This document shows positions 53,905 to 63,269 of a stretch of 64,000 nucleotides of DNA, one piece after another. Both the position numbers and the translations under genes were made by a program. This stretch comes from Bacteroidales bacterium (GTDB lineage: Bacteria; Bacteroidota; Bacteroidia; Bacteroidales; CG2-30-32-10), in contig DAOQAK010000015.1 of the NCBI GenBank assembly GCA_035353855.1, positions 1 through 64,000 on the forward strand, read 5' to 3'. The notes under the pieces are model-generated. The model was not told the DNA's origin. It saw nothing but the letters and a program-made list of their open reading frames with translations, and made no database searches. Position 1 is the stretch's first letter. Every line of letters starts with the position of its first letter.

Positions 53905-56735
53905 CATTCATTGAAAAGCTCACCGAATATATTATTTCCAGTTATGAAGAACAACTGAAAGATATTTGCATAGTACTGCCTAACAGGCGTGCCGGGCTTT
54001 ACCTTAAAAAACACATTCCGCTTAAACTAAAAAAAATAACTTTTGCCCCATCTGTTTTTTCTATAGAAGATTTTGTTTGCCATATTACAGGAATTAATAT
54101 TGCTGATTCTTTATCATTGATTACTGAATTATTTCATGTTTATCAAAATATTGAAAAAGAAAAAGCGCAAAGCTTTGATGAATTTTTATACTGGGCACAG
54201 GTTCTGATAAGTGATTATAATGACTGCGATATAAACCTTGCCGACACGGTGCAGGTTTTTAAATTACTGAATGAAACCAAAGCCATCAGTCAATGGAACC
54301 TGGAGCAGCAACCCCTTACAGAACACGAAAAAGATTACCTGGATTTTTATAATTCATTAAGTAAATATTATCCTGAATTCATTTTACAGCTTCTGAATAA
54401 AAATATCGCTTACCAGGGGCTGATATATAAAAAAGCTGCCGAAAAAATTGAAACATACATAAGCGAAACAAAATTTCAAAAAATTATTTTCGCTGGATTT
54501 AACGCGCTCACTGCTTCGGAAGAAAAAATCATTAAAACGCTTACACAATCAGGAATAGCAGAAATACTTTGGGATTACGACAAATATTATTCTGAAAATA
54601 AAAATCATGAAGCGGGACATTTTTCCAGGAAATACAAGGAAGAATGGAACCTTAGCGAAATGAAATGGAATGAAGATCACTTTAGCGAATATCCCAAAAA
54701 CATTCACATAACAGGTGTTCCATTGAGCATTGGCCAGGCAGAATATGCCGGACAGATCGTATCAGAAATGTCCGACTCCGAAATCAACTCCGAAAAAACA
54801 GCAATAGTCCTGGCTGACGAGAATTTACTTACTGCTGTATTATATTGCATCCCTGAAAAAGTAAAGCATCTAAATATCACTATGGGCTACCCGCTTGCAA
54901 ATACAGCCGCTTATGCTTTATTTGAAAGTATTTTCAAACTTTTTATCAATGCTGAAAAATATAAAAGTTCTGAAAATTACAGGTACTATTATAAAGATAT
55001 TTCTGATTTTCTGAATCATCCTTATAGCCGGAGTTTATTGAACACGAAAGAAAATCCGCATATTGCCGACCATCTTATTGAAACCTTTTATTCAGCAAAT
55101 CGCAGCTTTTTCTCGCAGGAAAATATCAGGAAACTTTTAGTAAATACGAACCTTGATTTTATTTTCGAAATAGAAAACAATTTAATTTCTCACCTCAATG
55201 AAATATTGCTGAAGTTCATCAACGCTTTTCGCAAAAGTTTAGAAGATAACAAAACGCAAAACAGCGATATGGAAATGGAATATCTTTTTCATTTTGCTGT
55301 TATCATTAATAAGTTAAAAAATATTACAAATGAATCGGGTTATATCAATGAATTAAAAACCCTGCATTCACTTTTCAGTGAAATTTCATCAACTACAAAT
55401 ATCCCGTTTGTTGGCGAGCCGCTGAAAGGTTTGCAAATAATGGGAATGCTTGAAACGCGCACACTCGATTTTGAAAATATCATTTTACTTTCTGTAAACG
55501 AAAATATTCTTCCTGCCGGAAAACATACGAATACTTTCATACCTTTCGATATAAGAAATGCTATAGGACTAAGCAATTACAAACAGAAAGAATCCATATT
55601 CGCATACCATTTCTACAGGCTTATTCAACGTGCCAAAAATATACATATCCTGTATAATACTCAAAGCGATCATTTCGGAAGTGGCGAAAAAAGTCGTTTC
55701 ATAACACAACTACTCGAAGAACTTCCAAAATATAACGATAAGTGTAAAATAACCGAACAGGTTCTTATAAATAACATTTCGCTTTCTGCACAACAACAAC
55801 CTATCCTGATTCAAAAAACTTCTGAAATTATTGCAACACTTCAATCATATATAGAAAATGGAATTTCGCCTTCAGCGCTTAATTCATACATAAGCTGTCC
55901 CCTGAAATTTTATTTCAATTACGCTGAAAAAATTTCCGAAACCGATGATGTTGCTGAAACTATTGATGCAGCAACACTTGGAACGGTCATACACCATGTG
56001 CTGAAAAACCTGTTCCAGGATTTCATAAATAAAAATATTACTGTTGATGATATAAAGAAAATGCATGCGAATTCAGCAAAAGCATGCGAAGAAGCTTTTC
56101 GAATTTGTTATCCTGAAGGAGATATCAAATCAGGGAAAAATCTTTTAATTTCGAAAGTTGCGCTAAAGATCATTACTAATTTCCTTAATACAGAAAGTAG
56201 TTTTATTGACACACTGAATAATGCAAAGCAAAATCTTTTCATAAAACAATTAGAAGAAAAATTCAAAGCCAATGTGCCGGAAATAAACATTTCCGGAAAA
56301 ATAATAAAAGCTGTACTTTCAGGGAACATTGACCGGATAGACCAAGCAGGAAATACCACAAGGATCATTGATTACAAAACCGGGAATATTAATAATAACG
56401 AATTAAAAGTTAAAGAATGGGACGACTTGCTTTCCAATTCCAAACTTTCAAAAAGCCTTCAGCTATTATGCTATGCCTATGTTTACATGAACAGCATCAA
56501 TACCGACAAGATTTCGTTAGGAATTATTTCATTCAGGAATATCGATAAAGGATTTTTGCCTGTATCAATTCCGGATGCTGCTGACGGGCTTTTTAACAGA
56601 GAAGCGATGACCGAATTTGAAAATATTTTAACTGCTATTATCAGTAATATTCTAAATACTGAAACCCCGTTCATGCAAACCGAAGATTTGAAAACCTGCG
56701 TGAATTGTGTTTATTCGGGTATATGTAACCGATAA
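53901..56735 (+). CDS. AddB-like PD-(D/E)XK nuclease with Fe-S cysteines
   Basis: A 944-aa cytosolic protein of the AddB/RecB-nuclease group. The N-terminal helicase-like region begins ICIVLPNRRAGLYLKKHI and lacks a Walker A motif, so ATP-driven unwinding is unlikely in this subunit. The nuclease lies at the C-terminus: ALNSYISCPLKFYFNYAEKI (Cys666), a His motif GTVIHHVLKNL, SGNIDRID and RIIDYKTG (Asp and Lys), and the final CVNCVYSGICNR. Cys666 with the last three cysteines would bind a 4Fe-4S cluster as in AddB. No AddA partner is next to it; upstream genes are for sugar salvage. Confidence 0.88.
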   Translation: MTFIEKLTEYIISSYEEQLKDICIVLPNRRAGLYLKKHIPLKLKKITFAPSVFSIEDFVCHITGINIADSLSLITELFHVYQNIEKEKAQSFDEFLYWAQVLISDYNDCDINLADTVQVFKLLNETKAISQWNLEQQPLTEHEKDYLDFYNSLSKYYPEFILQLLNKNIAYQGLIYKKAAEKIETYISETKFQKIIFAGFNALTASEEKIIKTLTQSGIAEILWDYDKYYSENKNHEAGHFSRKYKEEWNLSEMKWNEDHFSEYPKNIHITGVPLSIGQAEYAGQIVSEMSDSEINSEKTAIVLADENLLTAVLYCIPEKVKHLNITMGYPLANTAAYALFESIFKLFINAEKYKSSENYRYYYKDISDFLNHPYSRSLLNTKENPHIADHLIETFYSANRSFFSQENIRKLLVNTNLDFIFEIENNLISHLNEILLKFINAFRKSLEDNKTQNSDMEMEYLFHFAVIINKLKNITNESGYINELKTLHSLFSEISSTTNIPFVGEPLKGLQIMGMLETRTLDFENIILLSVNENILPAGKHTNTFIPFDIRNAIGLSNYKQKESIFAYHFYRLIQRAKNIHILYNTQSDHFGSGEKSRFITQLLEELPKYNDKCKITEQVLINNISLSAQQQPILIQKTSEIIATLQSYIENGISPSALNSYISCPLKFYFNYAEKISETDDVAETIDAATLGTVIHHVLKNLFQDFINKNITVDDIKKMHANSAKACEEAFRICYPEGDIKSGKNLLISKVALKIITNFLNTESSFIDTLNNAKQNLFIKQLEEKFKANVPEINISGKIIKAVLSGNIDRIDQAGNTTRIIDYKTGNINNNELKVKEWDDLLSNSKLSKSLQLLCYAYVYMNSINTDKISLGIISFRNIDKGFLPVSIPDAADGLFNREAMTEFENILTAIISNILNTETPFMQTEDLKTCVNCVYSGICNR

Positions 56736-56772
56736 TTACCTCAGCCCTTATTGCCTTTCAATAAAATTAAAA

Positions 56773-56804
56773 TTGGTTTTCCCATTAAATTTTTCGTAAC
56801 TTTA
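56773..56804 (+). promoter_or_regulatory. Promoter of the OmpA-like gene
   Basis: TTG (56773-56775), 21 bp, TAACTTTA (56797-56804), one base off TAnnTTTG, 18 bp before the ATG. Confidence 0.5.
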
Positions 56805-56821
56805 CAATTAAATATTCTGTT

Positions 56822-57517
56822 ATGAAAAACATTTTTTTTATTTTATTTTTATTTCTGTTCACATCAAACATATCAGGGCAAAACTCGCAAACCCTTACCC
56901 CTAGCGAAGCAGAAGTCCTGGTAAATGTTACAGTAACGAATTTTCAAAACGTGCCGCGTACGAACGAACTGATCATTTTTTCAGGGCAAACCAACAAGAA
57001 AATAATTTCCGACACTACCAATGCTTCAGGGAAATTTTCAATACTTCTTCCCAAAGGTGATACTTATCGAATCATTTACAAAGACTTTACCGACAGTACT
57101 GATTACAGCACTGTTGAAATTCCTTCTACACCCGGAAAATTCACTTCTGAAGTTACGATACAGGTTGAACCTGCAAAAACTTATACATTAAAAAATGTAT
57201 TCTTTGATACAGGACTTGCAACTTTAAAACCTGAATCATATCAAGCGCTTAACGAACTGGTAGATATTCTGAAATTAAAACCTTCAATGGTTATTGAAAT
57301 AGAAGGGCATACTGATAACACAGGAACAAAAGAAATAAATCAAAAGCTTTCACAAAGCCGCGCTGAGTCTGTTAGAAATTATTTGATAAAAAAAGGAATA
57401 GCTGCTTCTCGAGTAACAGCAGCCGGATACGGCGATACTTTACCTATTGCCGATAATTCAACCGATGAAGGCAAAGCAAAAAACAGAAGAACAGAAGTGA
57501 AAATCGTTAAAGAATAA
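56822..57517 (+). CDS. OmpA-family outer-membrane/peptidoglycan-binding protein
   Basis: A 231-aa protein with signal peptide (MKNIFFILFLFLFTSNISGQ), a carboxypeptidase-regulatory-like beta domain (about 30-120), and a C-terminal OmpA domain (about 125-231): VFFDTGLATLKPESYQALNE, IEGHTDNTGTKEINQKLSQS, RAESVRNYL and NRRTEVKIV. The OmpA domain ties the outer membrane to peptidoglycan through the Asp and Arg in these blocks. It stands alone, convergent with the next gene. Confidence 0.93.
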   Translation: MKNIFFILFLFLFTSNISGQNSQTLTPSEAEVLVNVTVTNFQNVPRTNELIIFSGQTNKKIISDTTNASGKFSILLPKGDTYRIIYKDFTDSTDYSTVEIPSTPGKFTSEVTIQVEPAKTYTLKNVFFDTGLATLKPESYQALNELVDILKLKPSMVIEIEGHTDNTGTKEINQKLSQSRAESVRNYLIKKGIAASRVTAAGYGDTLPIADNSTDEGKAKNRRTEVKIVKE

Positions 57518-57550
57518 AATAGGCAAAAGGAAATTCAGAAGTCGGAAGTT

Positions 57551-57560
57551 ATACCAATTG
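57551..57560. repeat. Single ATACCAATTG end resembling the palindromic elements
   Basis: ATACCAATTG matches one terminus of the 6675/29082 element, but no partner end is found nearby. Either a decayed remnant or chance. Confidence 0.2.
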
Positions 57561-57567
57561 ATAGTTC

Positions 57568-58968
57568 CTACTTATACTTGCCAAAGCAAAATTTAATAAA
57601 TCCGAGAGCAATTGAAACAGTAGGATTATCTTTTTTAACGAATGTAACTATATCGCGTGATGCAATTCCCATTTGCCATGAATTATCTTTCGACGAAATG
57701 GTAACTCCCATCGGAATTACAAAACCCGAATTTCCGCCTGTATAAAACCCTGCTGATAGCGTCAACATTTTAAAGAAACAAATTGATGCACCACCACCAA
57801 TGATTGCTTTATCAAAACTACCTGCATTATCATTAACAGGAATATAGCAATCAGCGCCTATACTGGAGCGAAAACCAAACAGGTAATTAACACCAAAACG
57901 CATATTTGCAGGCAATCCTATGGTTTGTGATTGCTGTCCTTTCCAATTAAAAAGGCTGCTATCCTGGATTAATGCCTTGGTTTCTTTTATCATATTAAAA
58001 TTCGAAAACCCATCAAAATTCACATTATTTATTAATGTATCCTTTGCCTGGTAAACATTGCCATCCCATTTTATTGAACCGATGTCGTTCAATGCAGCGC
58101 TTATTTTTAATTTTTTCTTTATCTCTATTGTTGCACCAAAGTCGAATCCAAAACCTGAACCCACCGTTTTCATAGCATTACCAGCAATTTCCGATGGTGT
58201 GCTGTTAGCATAATTTATTCCCATAAAAGGAGTCGTTGCTGAATAGCCAGTCAGTTGCTTGTTTTCAGCTTTAATATCAATGATACCATATCCTGCCAGG
58301 TATTTTATACCAATACCAGCATATAATGAAAATGTATTTGATGAAATTATTTTTTTCCCATAACCAACAACATATTCCCTGTACCATACTCCAGCTATTT
58401 TTGAACCGTCGGCTAATTCTCCAAATGTTTTTGGGACTTTTGCATAACCGGCGGTATCGGTACCATTTACCACCAATGAGTCGAAATAAGATGCATTGTA
58501 ACCTTCGAAAACTATTTCAGCAAAATCTTTATTGAAGAACGTATTAAAGTTTGTACGTTCTCTAACAGTAAATCCAAGTCCGCCAAATTTTTCTTTTTGA
58601 AACGACAATGACAACCATGCCACATCAAGGTTTACAGAAAACTTATTACTGGCAAATTCTTCTGCTGCTGCAATTTTTTCTTCCGGGGTAAAACTTGTTT
58701 CATGATTAAAAATAAAGTCTTGTTTTATTTCTTTTTTCTGTAATGCATCGGAATATACTGAAGCGCCAATTTCGAGCAAGCTTACATGAAACACTGCCGA
58801 ATCTCTTGTAAAACCAATGTTTGCAGGATTAATACCCAAACACTGGTAATCCGACAAATATGCCGTTGTCACACCCGAGCCCGAAGCGCTTACTGAACTT
58901 ATTTCTTTCTGCGAATACGTTATTGTAGTTACCGCAAGACCGATAATTAGAGTAAGTATTTTTTTCAT
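57568..58968 (-). CDS. Outer-membrane beta-barrel protein, DUF5723-like
   Basis: A 466-aa exported protein with signal peptide (MKKILTLIIGLAVTTITYSQ). YLSDYQCLGINPANIGFT after the signal and many paired strands (SFQKEKFGGLGFTVRER, GFGFDFGATIEIKKKLKI, the latter part of a long strand) fit Bacteroidota beta-barrels of the FadL-like or DUF5723 kind. A final short hydrophobic strand ends the barrel. Function unknown. It is monocistronic, with a 531-bp gap upstream. Confidence 0.72.
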   Translation of the reverse strand: MKKILTLIIGLAVTTITYSQKEISSVSASGSGVTTAYLSDYQCLGINPANIGFTRDSAVFHVSLLEIGASVYSDALQKKEIKQDFIFNHETSFTPEEKIAAAEEFASNKFSVNLDVAWLSLSFQKEKFGGLGFTVRERTNFNTFFNKDFAEIVFEGYNASYFDSLVVNGTDTAGYAKVPKTFGELADGSKIAGVWYREYVVGYGKKIISSNTFSLYAGIGIKYLAGYGIIDIKAENKQLTGYSATTPFMGINYANSTPSEIAGNAMKTVGSGFGFDFGATIEIKKKLKISAALNDIGSIKWDGNVYQAKDTLINNVNFDGFSNFNMIKETKALIQDSSLFNWKGQQSQTIGLPANMRFGVNYLFGFRSSIGADCYIPVNDNAGSFDKAIIGGGASICFFKMLTLSAGFYTGGNSGFVIPMGVTISSKDNSWQMGIASRDIVTFVKKDNPTVSIALGFIKFCFGKYK

Positions 58969-59290
58969 ATTTTTTTAGTTATTAGTTTGGAGGTATTAGT
59001 AAATATTTTTCGTATATAATTTATTATAATGTTTGTTATACATTAAACCATTTACTTTTGTTTGTTGTTTATGGTTTGTGGAAGTTTTCTCCTATAACAA
59101 TTTATACATTCAACTAAAACCAGCAGCTACAAACCTTCAACAATCAACTATTTTTTTTTACAAACCTACCTAATTTTTTAAAAATATACAAATACCTTAT
59201 TTATTCACTTAAAAGAATCGCGATAAAAATTTTAAGTGAACTTGAAATTTATTTAAAATTATTTCAATAAATTAATATTAATCTTTAGTT

Positions 59291-59379
59291 TGTGCTAAAG
59301 CCCAATTTCATTGAGCTTTATTAACCCCGGCCTTAAGGTTGGGGTTATTGTGAAACCCAGACTTATCAAGGACTTTAGT
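59291..59379. repeat. Palindromic dispersed-type repeat
   Basis: Contains GCTAAAGCCC, then AACCCC...GGGGTT around GGCCTTAAGG, and ends in the near-palindrome AAGGACTTTAGTCCTT. The combination of these short arms looks like a compact dispersed repeat known in type from other Bacteroidota genomes; only one copy is in this window. Confidence 0.5.
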
Positions 59380-59457
59380 CCTTACATAAAAAAATACCGA
59401 ACTGTTGCTGAATATTTCTTGAATATTAAAAACAATATTCTTTCCCGGAATTATTTT

Positions 59458-59465
59458 TACATTTG
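59458..59465 (+). promoter_or_regulatory. Promoter -7 box of the methyltransferase-like gene
   Basis: TACATTTG fits TAnnTTTG, 34 bp before the ATG at 59500; no clear -33 element. Confidence 0.4.
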
Positions 59466-59499
59466 ATACATATCAAAATAAATTTTACCAGAAAAAAAT

Positions 59500-60036
59500 A
59501 TGAAAACATTTCGTCTAATTCTTGGGTATATAATAGGATTTTCAATGTTCTGTATTTTTATTCCCTATTTATTGATTGTTGGTTCAAATAATCCTTGGCC
59601 ATTCCCTGAGCTGAATTTTATTCCAAATATTTATTTACGGTCAATAATAGCTTTCCCAATATTTTGTATTGGGTTGCTATTTGCAATATGGTCGAATATT
59701 TTTTTACTAACTAAAGGCGAAGGGGGACCTGTAGATGTTTTCAATGTTGCCATAAGCCCAAGGTCAATAAAATTAGTTGTTACCGGGCCATATAAATTTT
59801 CAAGGAACCCAATGGTATTTGGAGCGCTTTCAATTTATTTTTCTATTTCTGTATTTGTAAACTCATTATATGATATAATAATAATTTTATTGATCATTCC
59901 GTTAGCAATACTCTACTTAAAACTTACTGAAGAAAAAAGATTGATCAAGGATTTTGGAGAAGAATATTTATTATACCGGTCGAAAGTCCCGATGATTGTT
60001 CCATTTACAAAAATCAGAAAAAGAACAACCACATAA
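59500..60036 (+). CDS. Isoprenylcysteine carboxyl methyltransferase-like membrane protein
   Basis: A 178-aa protein with about four TM helices. The C-terminal half has the ICMT/PEMT-type pattern GPYKFSRNPMVFGALSIYF (the RNP motif) and TEEKRLIKDFGEEYLLYRSKVP, which binds S-adenosylmethionine at the membrane in this superfamily. The substrate in bacteria is generally unknown. Monocistronic, own -7 box. Confidence 0.87.
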   Translation: MKTFRLILGYIIGFSMFCIFIPYLLIVGSNNPWPFPELNFIPNIYLRSIIAFPIFCIGLLFAIWSNIFLLTKGEGGPVDVFNVAISPRSIKLVVTGPYKFSRNPMVFGALSIYFSISVFVNSLYDIIIILLIIPLAILYLKLTEEKRLIKDFGEEYLLYRSKVPMIVPFTKIRKRTTT

Positions 60037-60084
60037 AATATTATCAACTCATTAAAAAAGTATTTTCATCTAACAAAAATATTT

Positions 60085-60092
60085 TATATTTG
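60085..60092 (+). promoter_or_regulatory. Promoter -7 box of the DUF5362-like gene
   Basis: TATATTTG, 25 bp before the ATG at 60118. No -33 TTG at the expected distance. Confidence 0.45.
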
Positions 60093-60117
60093 ATTCTTAA
60101 ACCAAATTAAAAAAACT

Positions 60118-60579
60118 ATGGAAAACCAATACCCAAATTACCAGCAACAAGGCGCAATGCCATACAATTCAACATTAACCCCTGCCTCGTTAGAATATTT
60201 ACGCGGCACTGCATCATGGATGAAATTCATGAGCATCTTAGGATTCATATTTTGTGGATTCATTGTAATTGTTGCGCTAATAGCCATGGGAACAGCCAGC
60301 ACATTTGGCGGAATGTACGGAGCCGGATTAGGTGCAGGTGTTTTTATTGTGTATTTAATTATGGCTGTAATTATTCTTTTCCCCAATATTTTCTTATTTA
60401 ATTATGCCCGTGGTATACAAAATTATTTCGCAACAAATAATGTTGGCGCTCTTGAGAATGCTTTCCAGATGCAGAAAAGATACTGGGTATATATGGGTGT
60501 ATTAGCTATTATTTATCTTTCAATTATAGTTCTTGCATTGATAATAGCACTGGCTGCCGGAACAATGATGCGATACTAA
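60118..60579 (+). CDS. DUF5362-like membrane protein
   Basis: A 153-aa protein with a short polar, Gln/Tyr/Asn-rich N-terminus (MENQYPNYQQQGAMPYN), then four TM helices with a Gly/Ala-rich central loop (FGGMYGAGLGAGVF). The pattern of LRGTASWMKFMSILGF followed by FNYARGIQNYF matches DUF5362 proteins; function unknown. It is 14 bp upstream of a small membrane protein gene. Confidence 0.75.
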   Translation: MENQYPNYQQQGAMPYNSTLTPASLEYLRGTASWMKFMSILGFIFCGFIVIVALIAMGTASTFGGMYGAGLGAGVFIVYLIMAVIILFPNIFLFNYARGIQNYFATNNVGALENAFQMQKRYWVYMGVLAIIYLSIIVLALIIALAAGTMMRY

Positions 60580-60593
60580 AAATTAAATAAAAA

Positions 60594-60890
60594 ATGTCAG
60601 GCACAGCAGCAGCTGCAATTGCAATAAAAATAAAAAAAATAGTTGCCCGTTTCAGGGAACTAAATGCGACAACACCAGATAATGCAGTATCAATAGAATC
60701 TGCAGGATTTCACAAAAGCAGAATATTCTCCAGGTTAATAAACCGAGGAGTTCTGGTTGAAACAAATCCTGATAAATTCTACCTTGATGAACTGGCATAT
60801 CTAAAACAAAGACATAGAAGATTGATCATTCTTCTTTCACTTCTTATTATTGTTACTGTAATATTATTATTTACAAACAATTTTAAGTAA
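60594..60890 (+). CDS. Small tail-anchored membrane protein, unknown function
   Basis: A 98-aa protein. The N-terminal two thirds is basic and could form a small winged-helix-like fold (KIVARFRELNATTPDNAVSI, then SRIFSRLINRGVLVE, FYLDELAYL). A single C-terminal TM helix follows (LIILLSLLIIVTVILLF). I do not recognise a family. It lies 14 bp after the DUF5362-like gene, so the pair is probably one operon. Confidence 0.7.
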   Translation: MSGTAAAAIAIKIKKIVARFRELNATTPDNAVSIESAGFHKSRIFSRLINRGVLVETNPDKFYLDELAYLKQRHRRLIILLSLLIIVTVILLFTNNFK

Positions 60891-60916
60891 ACTATTTTAT
60901 CAGATAAAAGTGATCC

Positions 60917-61375
60917 ATGACTATAAAAATTAAATTATTATTCCTTATCATATTCGTAGCATTTATTGCTTTTTCCTGTAAGCCGACAGAAAATTTCAAA
61001 CAATTACAAACCACCTATATTCCCGATGCCATTTCGGGATTATATATTGGGATGCCATTGGATGAATTGAAAGATTTACGCGGAGCTCACAAATTATCAT
61101 TTACACAGAAAAAAGAATTATCCATTTTTAAGGAAGAATATTCTAAAGACAGCATTAACATCATCCAATATCAATTCGACAAAAAGAATAAATTATGCGA
61201 GATCATCATTGAATATTACAGCGATTACAATGTATATAAAAAATTAAAGGCAAGTCTGGGCGAGCCCAATTTTGGCAATCAATGGCTTATCACACTGGAT
61301 GAAAAATTTAAACTGCGGATTTGGGGATATGCCAACAGCTTGTGTATTGCCAATGACAAACAATTTAAAGAATAA
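60917..61375 (+). CDS. Lipoprotein of unknown function
   Basis: A 152-aa lipoprotein (lipobox FIAFSC, Cys21). After the signal come GLYIGMPLDELKDLRG and a C-terminal KLKASLGEPNFGNQWLI. This order (weak modulation segment, then LGEP) recalls small periplasmic SmpA/OmlA-like or lysozyme-inhibitor-like folds but is not a firm match. It ends 3 bp before the racemase gene. Confidence 0.68.
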   Translation: MTIKIKLLFLIIFVAFIAFSCKPTENFKQLQTTYIPDAISGLYIGMPLDELKDLRGAHKLSFTQKKELSIFKEEYSKDSINIIQYQFDKKNKLCEIIIEYYSDYNVYKKLKASLGEPNFGNQWLITLDEKFKLRIWGYANSLCIANDKQFKE

Positions 61376-61378
61376 ATT

Positions 61379-62071
61379 ATGAGAACTATCGGGTTACTCG
61401 GAGGAACAAGTTGGGAATCGACTCTGGAATATTACAGGATAATAAATAAAGAAGTTAGTCAAAGGTTAGGTAAATTGCATTCGGCAAAAATTGCAATGTA
61501 TTCTATCGATTTTCAGGAAATGCAATCGTTTGTTGAGAAAAACGATTTCAAAGCCATGCTCGATTTTTTAATTGCAGCAGCAAAAAAAGTTGAAGCTGCC
61601 GGTGCGGAATGCTTGCTAATATGTGCAAACACGCCCCATATTTTTGCTGACGAAATTCATCAAAGCATTTCAATTCCTTTAATACACATTGCTGATGTAA
61701 CTGCAAAAAAGATCAAAGAAAAAGGATTTACAAAAGCAGGACTGCTGGGAACAAAACTAACCATGGAGTTGCCTTTTTACACAGAAAGACTTAAAAATAA
61801 TTTCAATATTGATGTAATTGTTCCACCTGAAAATGTTAGGAGTTATATTCATCAAACTATCATTGGCGATTTCTTTGCCGGCAGGTTTACAGAAGAAACA
61901 AAAAAGAATTATCTTTCTATAATGAACGATTTAAAAACCCGGGGCGCTGAATGCATTATTCTTGGATGTACCGAAATTCCGTTACTTGTACAGCAATCCG
62001 ACACGGATATTCCATTATTTGACACACTTGACATTCATGCAAAAGCAGCTGTTGACTTTGCTTTGCAATAA
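61379..62071 (+). CDS. Aspartate/glutamate racemase family protein
   Basis: A 230-aa cytosolic PLP-independent racemase. Conserved GLLGGTSWESTLEYYRIIN at the N-terminus and the two catalytic cysteine motifs, LLICANTPH (first Cys) and IILGCTEIPLL (second Cys), are intact. It racemises aspartate or a related amino acid; which one is not told by sequence. It starts 3 bp after a lipoprotein gene and is followed 14 bp later by a membrane protein gene. Confidence 0.93.
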   Translation: MRTIGLLGGTSWESTLEYYRIINKEVSQRLGKLHSAKIAMYSIDFQEMQSFVEKNDFKAMLDFLIAAAKKVEAAGAECLLICANTPHIFADEIHQSISIPLIHIADVTAKKIKEKGFTKAGLLGTKLTMELPFYTERLKNNFNIDVIVPPENVRSYIHQTIIGDFFAGRFTEETKKNYLSIMNDLKTRGAECIILGCTEIPLLVQQSDTDIPLFDTLDIHAKAAVDFALQ

Positions 62072-62085
62072 TATAATTTCATTTA

Positions 62086-62814
62086 ATGAAACAAAAAGAT
62101 TTATTTTTCAGTTTACTTGTAGTAATAATTCTTCTTCCATTTTTACCATTGCCAATATTTGCAGGTTTTCAGAAATCATTTCTTTATAACGAAGAATATT
62201 GGTTTCTCACCAGCTTTATAAAATTTGCTTTACTTGCCACTCTTGGTGAAGTTATAGGGCTGCGTATAAAAACAGGAAATTATAATGCTCCCGGTTTTGG
62301 AATCATGCCACGTGCTGTTGTTTGGGGATTTTTAGGCATCTCCATCAAAATGGCCTTTGTTGTTTTTGGTGCAGGTGTTCCTATATTTCTCGAAAAAAGT
62401 TGCGGATTACAACATGCTATTGATTCAATGAAATTAAAAGATTTTTTTGATGCTTCTGATAACGGACTTGGCGGAATTCGACTGCTCACTGCATTTTCAA
62501 TAAGCGCATTAATGAATATTATTTTCGCACCGGTAATGATGACCTTCCATAAAATCACTGACACACATATCACCAGTAACGGAGGCACTATCAGAGGATT
62601 TTTCAAACCCATTCCATTTGGAAAAATATTTCCTTCAATAAACTGGTTAGTTCAATGGGATTTTGTTTTCAAACGTACCATACCATTTTTCTGGATACCT
62701 GCACACACTGTCACTTTCCTAATGCCCAACGAATACAGGGTGGCATTTGCAGCAATACTGGGTATTGCCCTGGGAATCATTCTTTCAATTGCAAGTATGA
62801 AAGGGAAGAAATAA
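62086..62814 (+). CDS. Polytopic membrane protein, Mpv17/PMP22-like
   Basis: A 242-aa protein with about five TM helices. The C-terminal stretch INWLVQWDFVFKRTIPFFWI then AHTVTFLMPNEYRVAFAAIL resembles the Mpv17/PMP22 pattern in which WxxxQxxxF(x)xxP precedes an RV segment. Other blocks include LLATLGEVIGLRIKTGNY. Function in bacteria unknown. It ends a run of same-strand genes from 59500. Confidence 0.65.
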   Translation: MKQKDLFFSLLVVIILLPFLPLPIFAGFQKSFLYNEEYWFLTSFIKFALLATLGEVIGLRIKTGNYNAPGFGIMPRAVVWGFLGISIKMAFVVFGAGVPIFLEKSCGLQHAIDSMKLKDFFDASDNGLGGIRLLTAFSISALMNIIFAPVMMTFHKITDTHITSNGGTIRGFFKPIPFGKIFPSINWLVQWDFVFKRTIPFFWIPAHTVTFLMPNEYRVAFAAILGIALGIILSIASMKGKK

Positions 62815-62877
62815 TAATGAATCACTGATGTTATGCAAAATCATAATTTGTATCGAAACAACATTATTTTATTATAT

Positions 62878-62941
62878 GTCCCGTTAGGGACAATAGCCTG
62901 GTAAAAAAGACACAACTCACTTCTTATTGTACCGTAGGTAC
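62878..62941. repeat. Pair of short palindromes (GTCCC/GGGAC and GTACC/GGTAC)
   Basis: GTCCC-GTTA-GGGAC (62878-62891) and GTACC-GTA-GGTAC (62929-62941) lie 37 bp apart. They resemble REP-like short repeats seen between genes in Bacteroidota. Confidence 0.6.
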
Positions 62942-62990
62942 TACACTTTCATGATTATATAGCTTTCAAGTATGTTCGGCTATTTGGGTT

Positions 62991-63043
62991 ATGCCTACCT
63001 GCCTCGTCGGCCCCTTACCATCGAAGCGGGCAAGGCGGGCGGC
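62991..63043. repeat. GC-rich island with ATGCC/GGCAT ends
   Basis: ATGCC at 62991 and GGCAT at the right edge flank a strongly GC-rich stretch containing CCTGCCTCG and GGGCAAGGCGGGCGG. Its composition contrasts with the AT-rich neighbourhood. It shares GGCAAGGC-type sequence with 14750-14777. Confidence 0.5.
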
Positions 63044-63269
63044 ATATACTCTTAAAATCCTTATTAATACAGTTTTTAAAATTTTATTTTGAGTTTTGCG
63101 TATCATCAATGAATCAGTTAAAAATTAAAAATTATTTTCAGTTTGACTTTCCTGTTTTTCTGAAATTCATCATTCCCTGAAATATTTTTTTCAGGATTCC
63201 TTCATATCACAAAAAAAAAATATATTTTTATCACCTCAAATAAAGTATAATATATAAAATATAAATATC

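Larger units (their letters stand above)
58969..59499. other. Non-coding gap with palindromic repeat
   Basis: About 530 bp with no credible gene. It holds the palindromic repeat at 59291-59379 and a TACATTTG box (59458-59465) 34 bp before the next gene. The rest is AT-rich, with no strong signals seen. Confidence 0.55.
62815..63269. other. Non-coding gap rich in short palindromes
   Basis: About 455 bp without a credible gene. It contains GTCCCGTTAGGGAC (62878-62891), GTACCGTAGGTAC (62929-62941) and a GC-rich island (62991-63043). No clear promoter for the downstream aminotransferase is seen. Confidence 0.55.
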
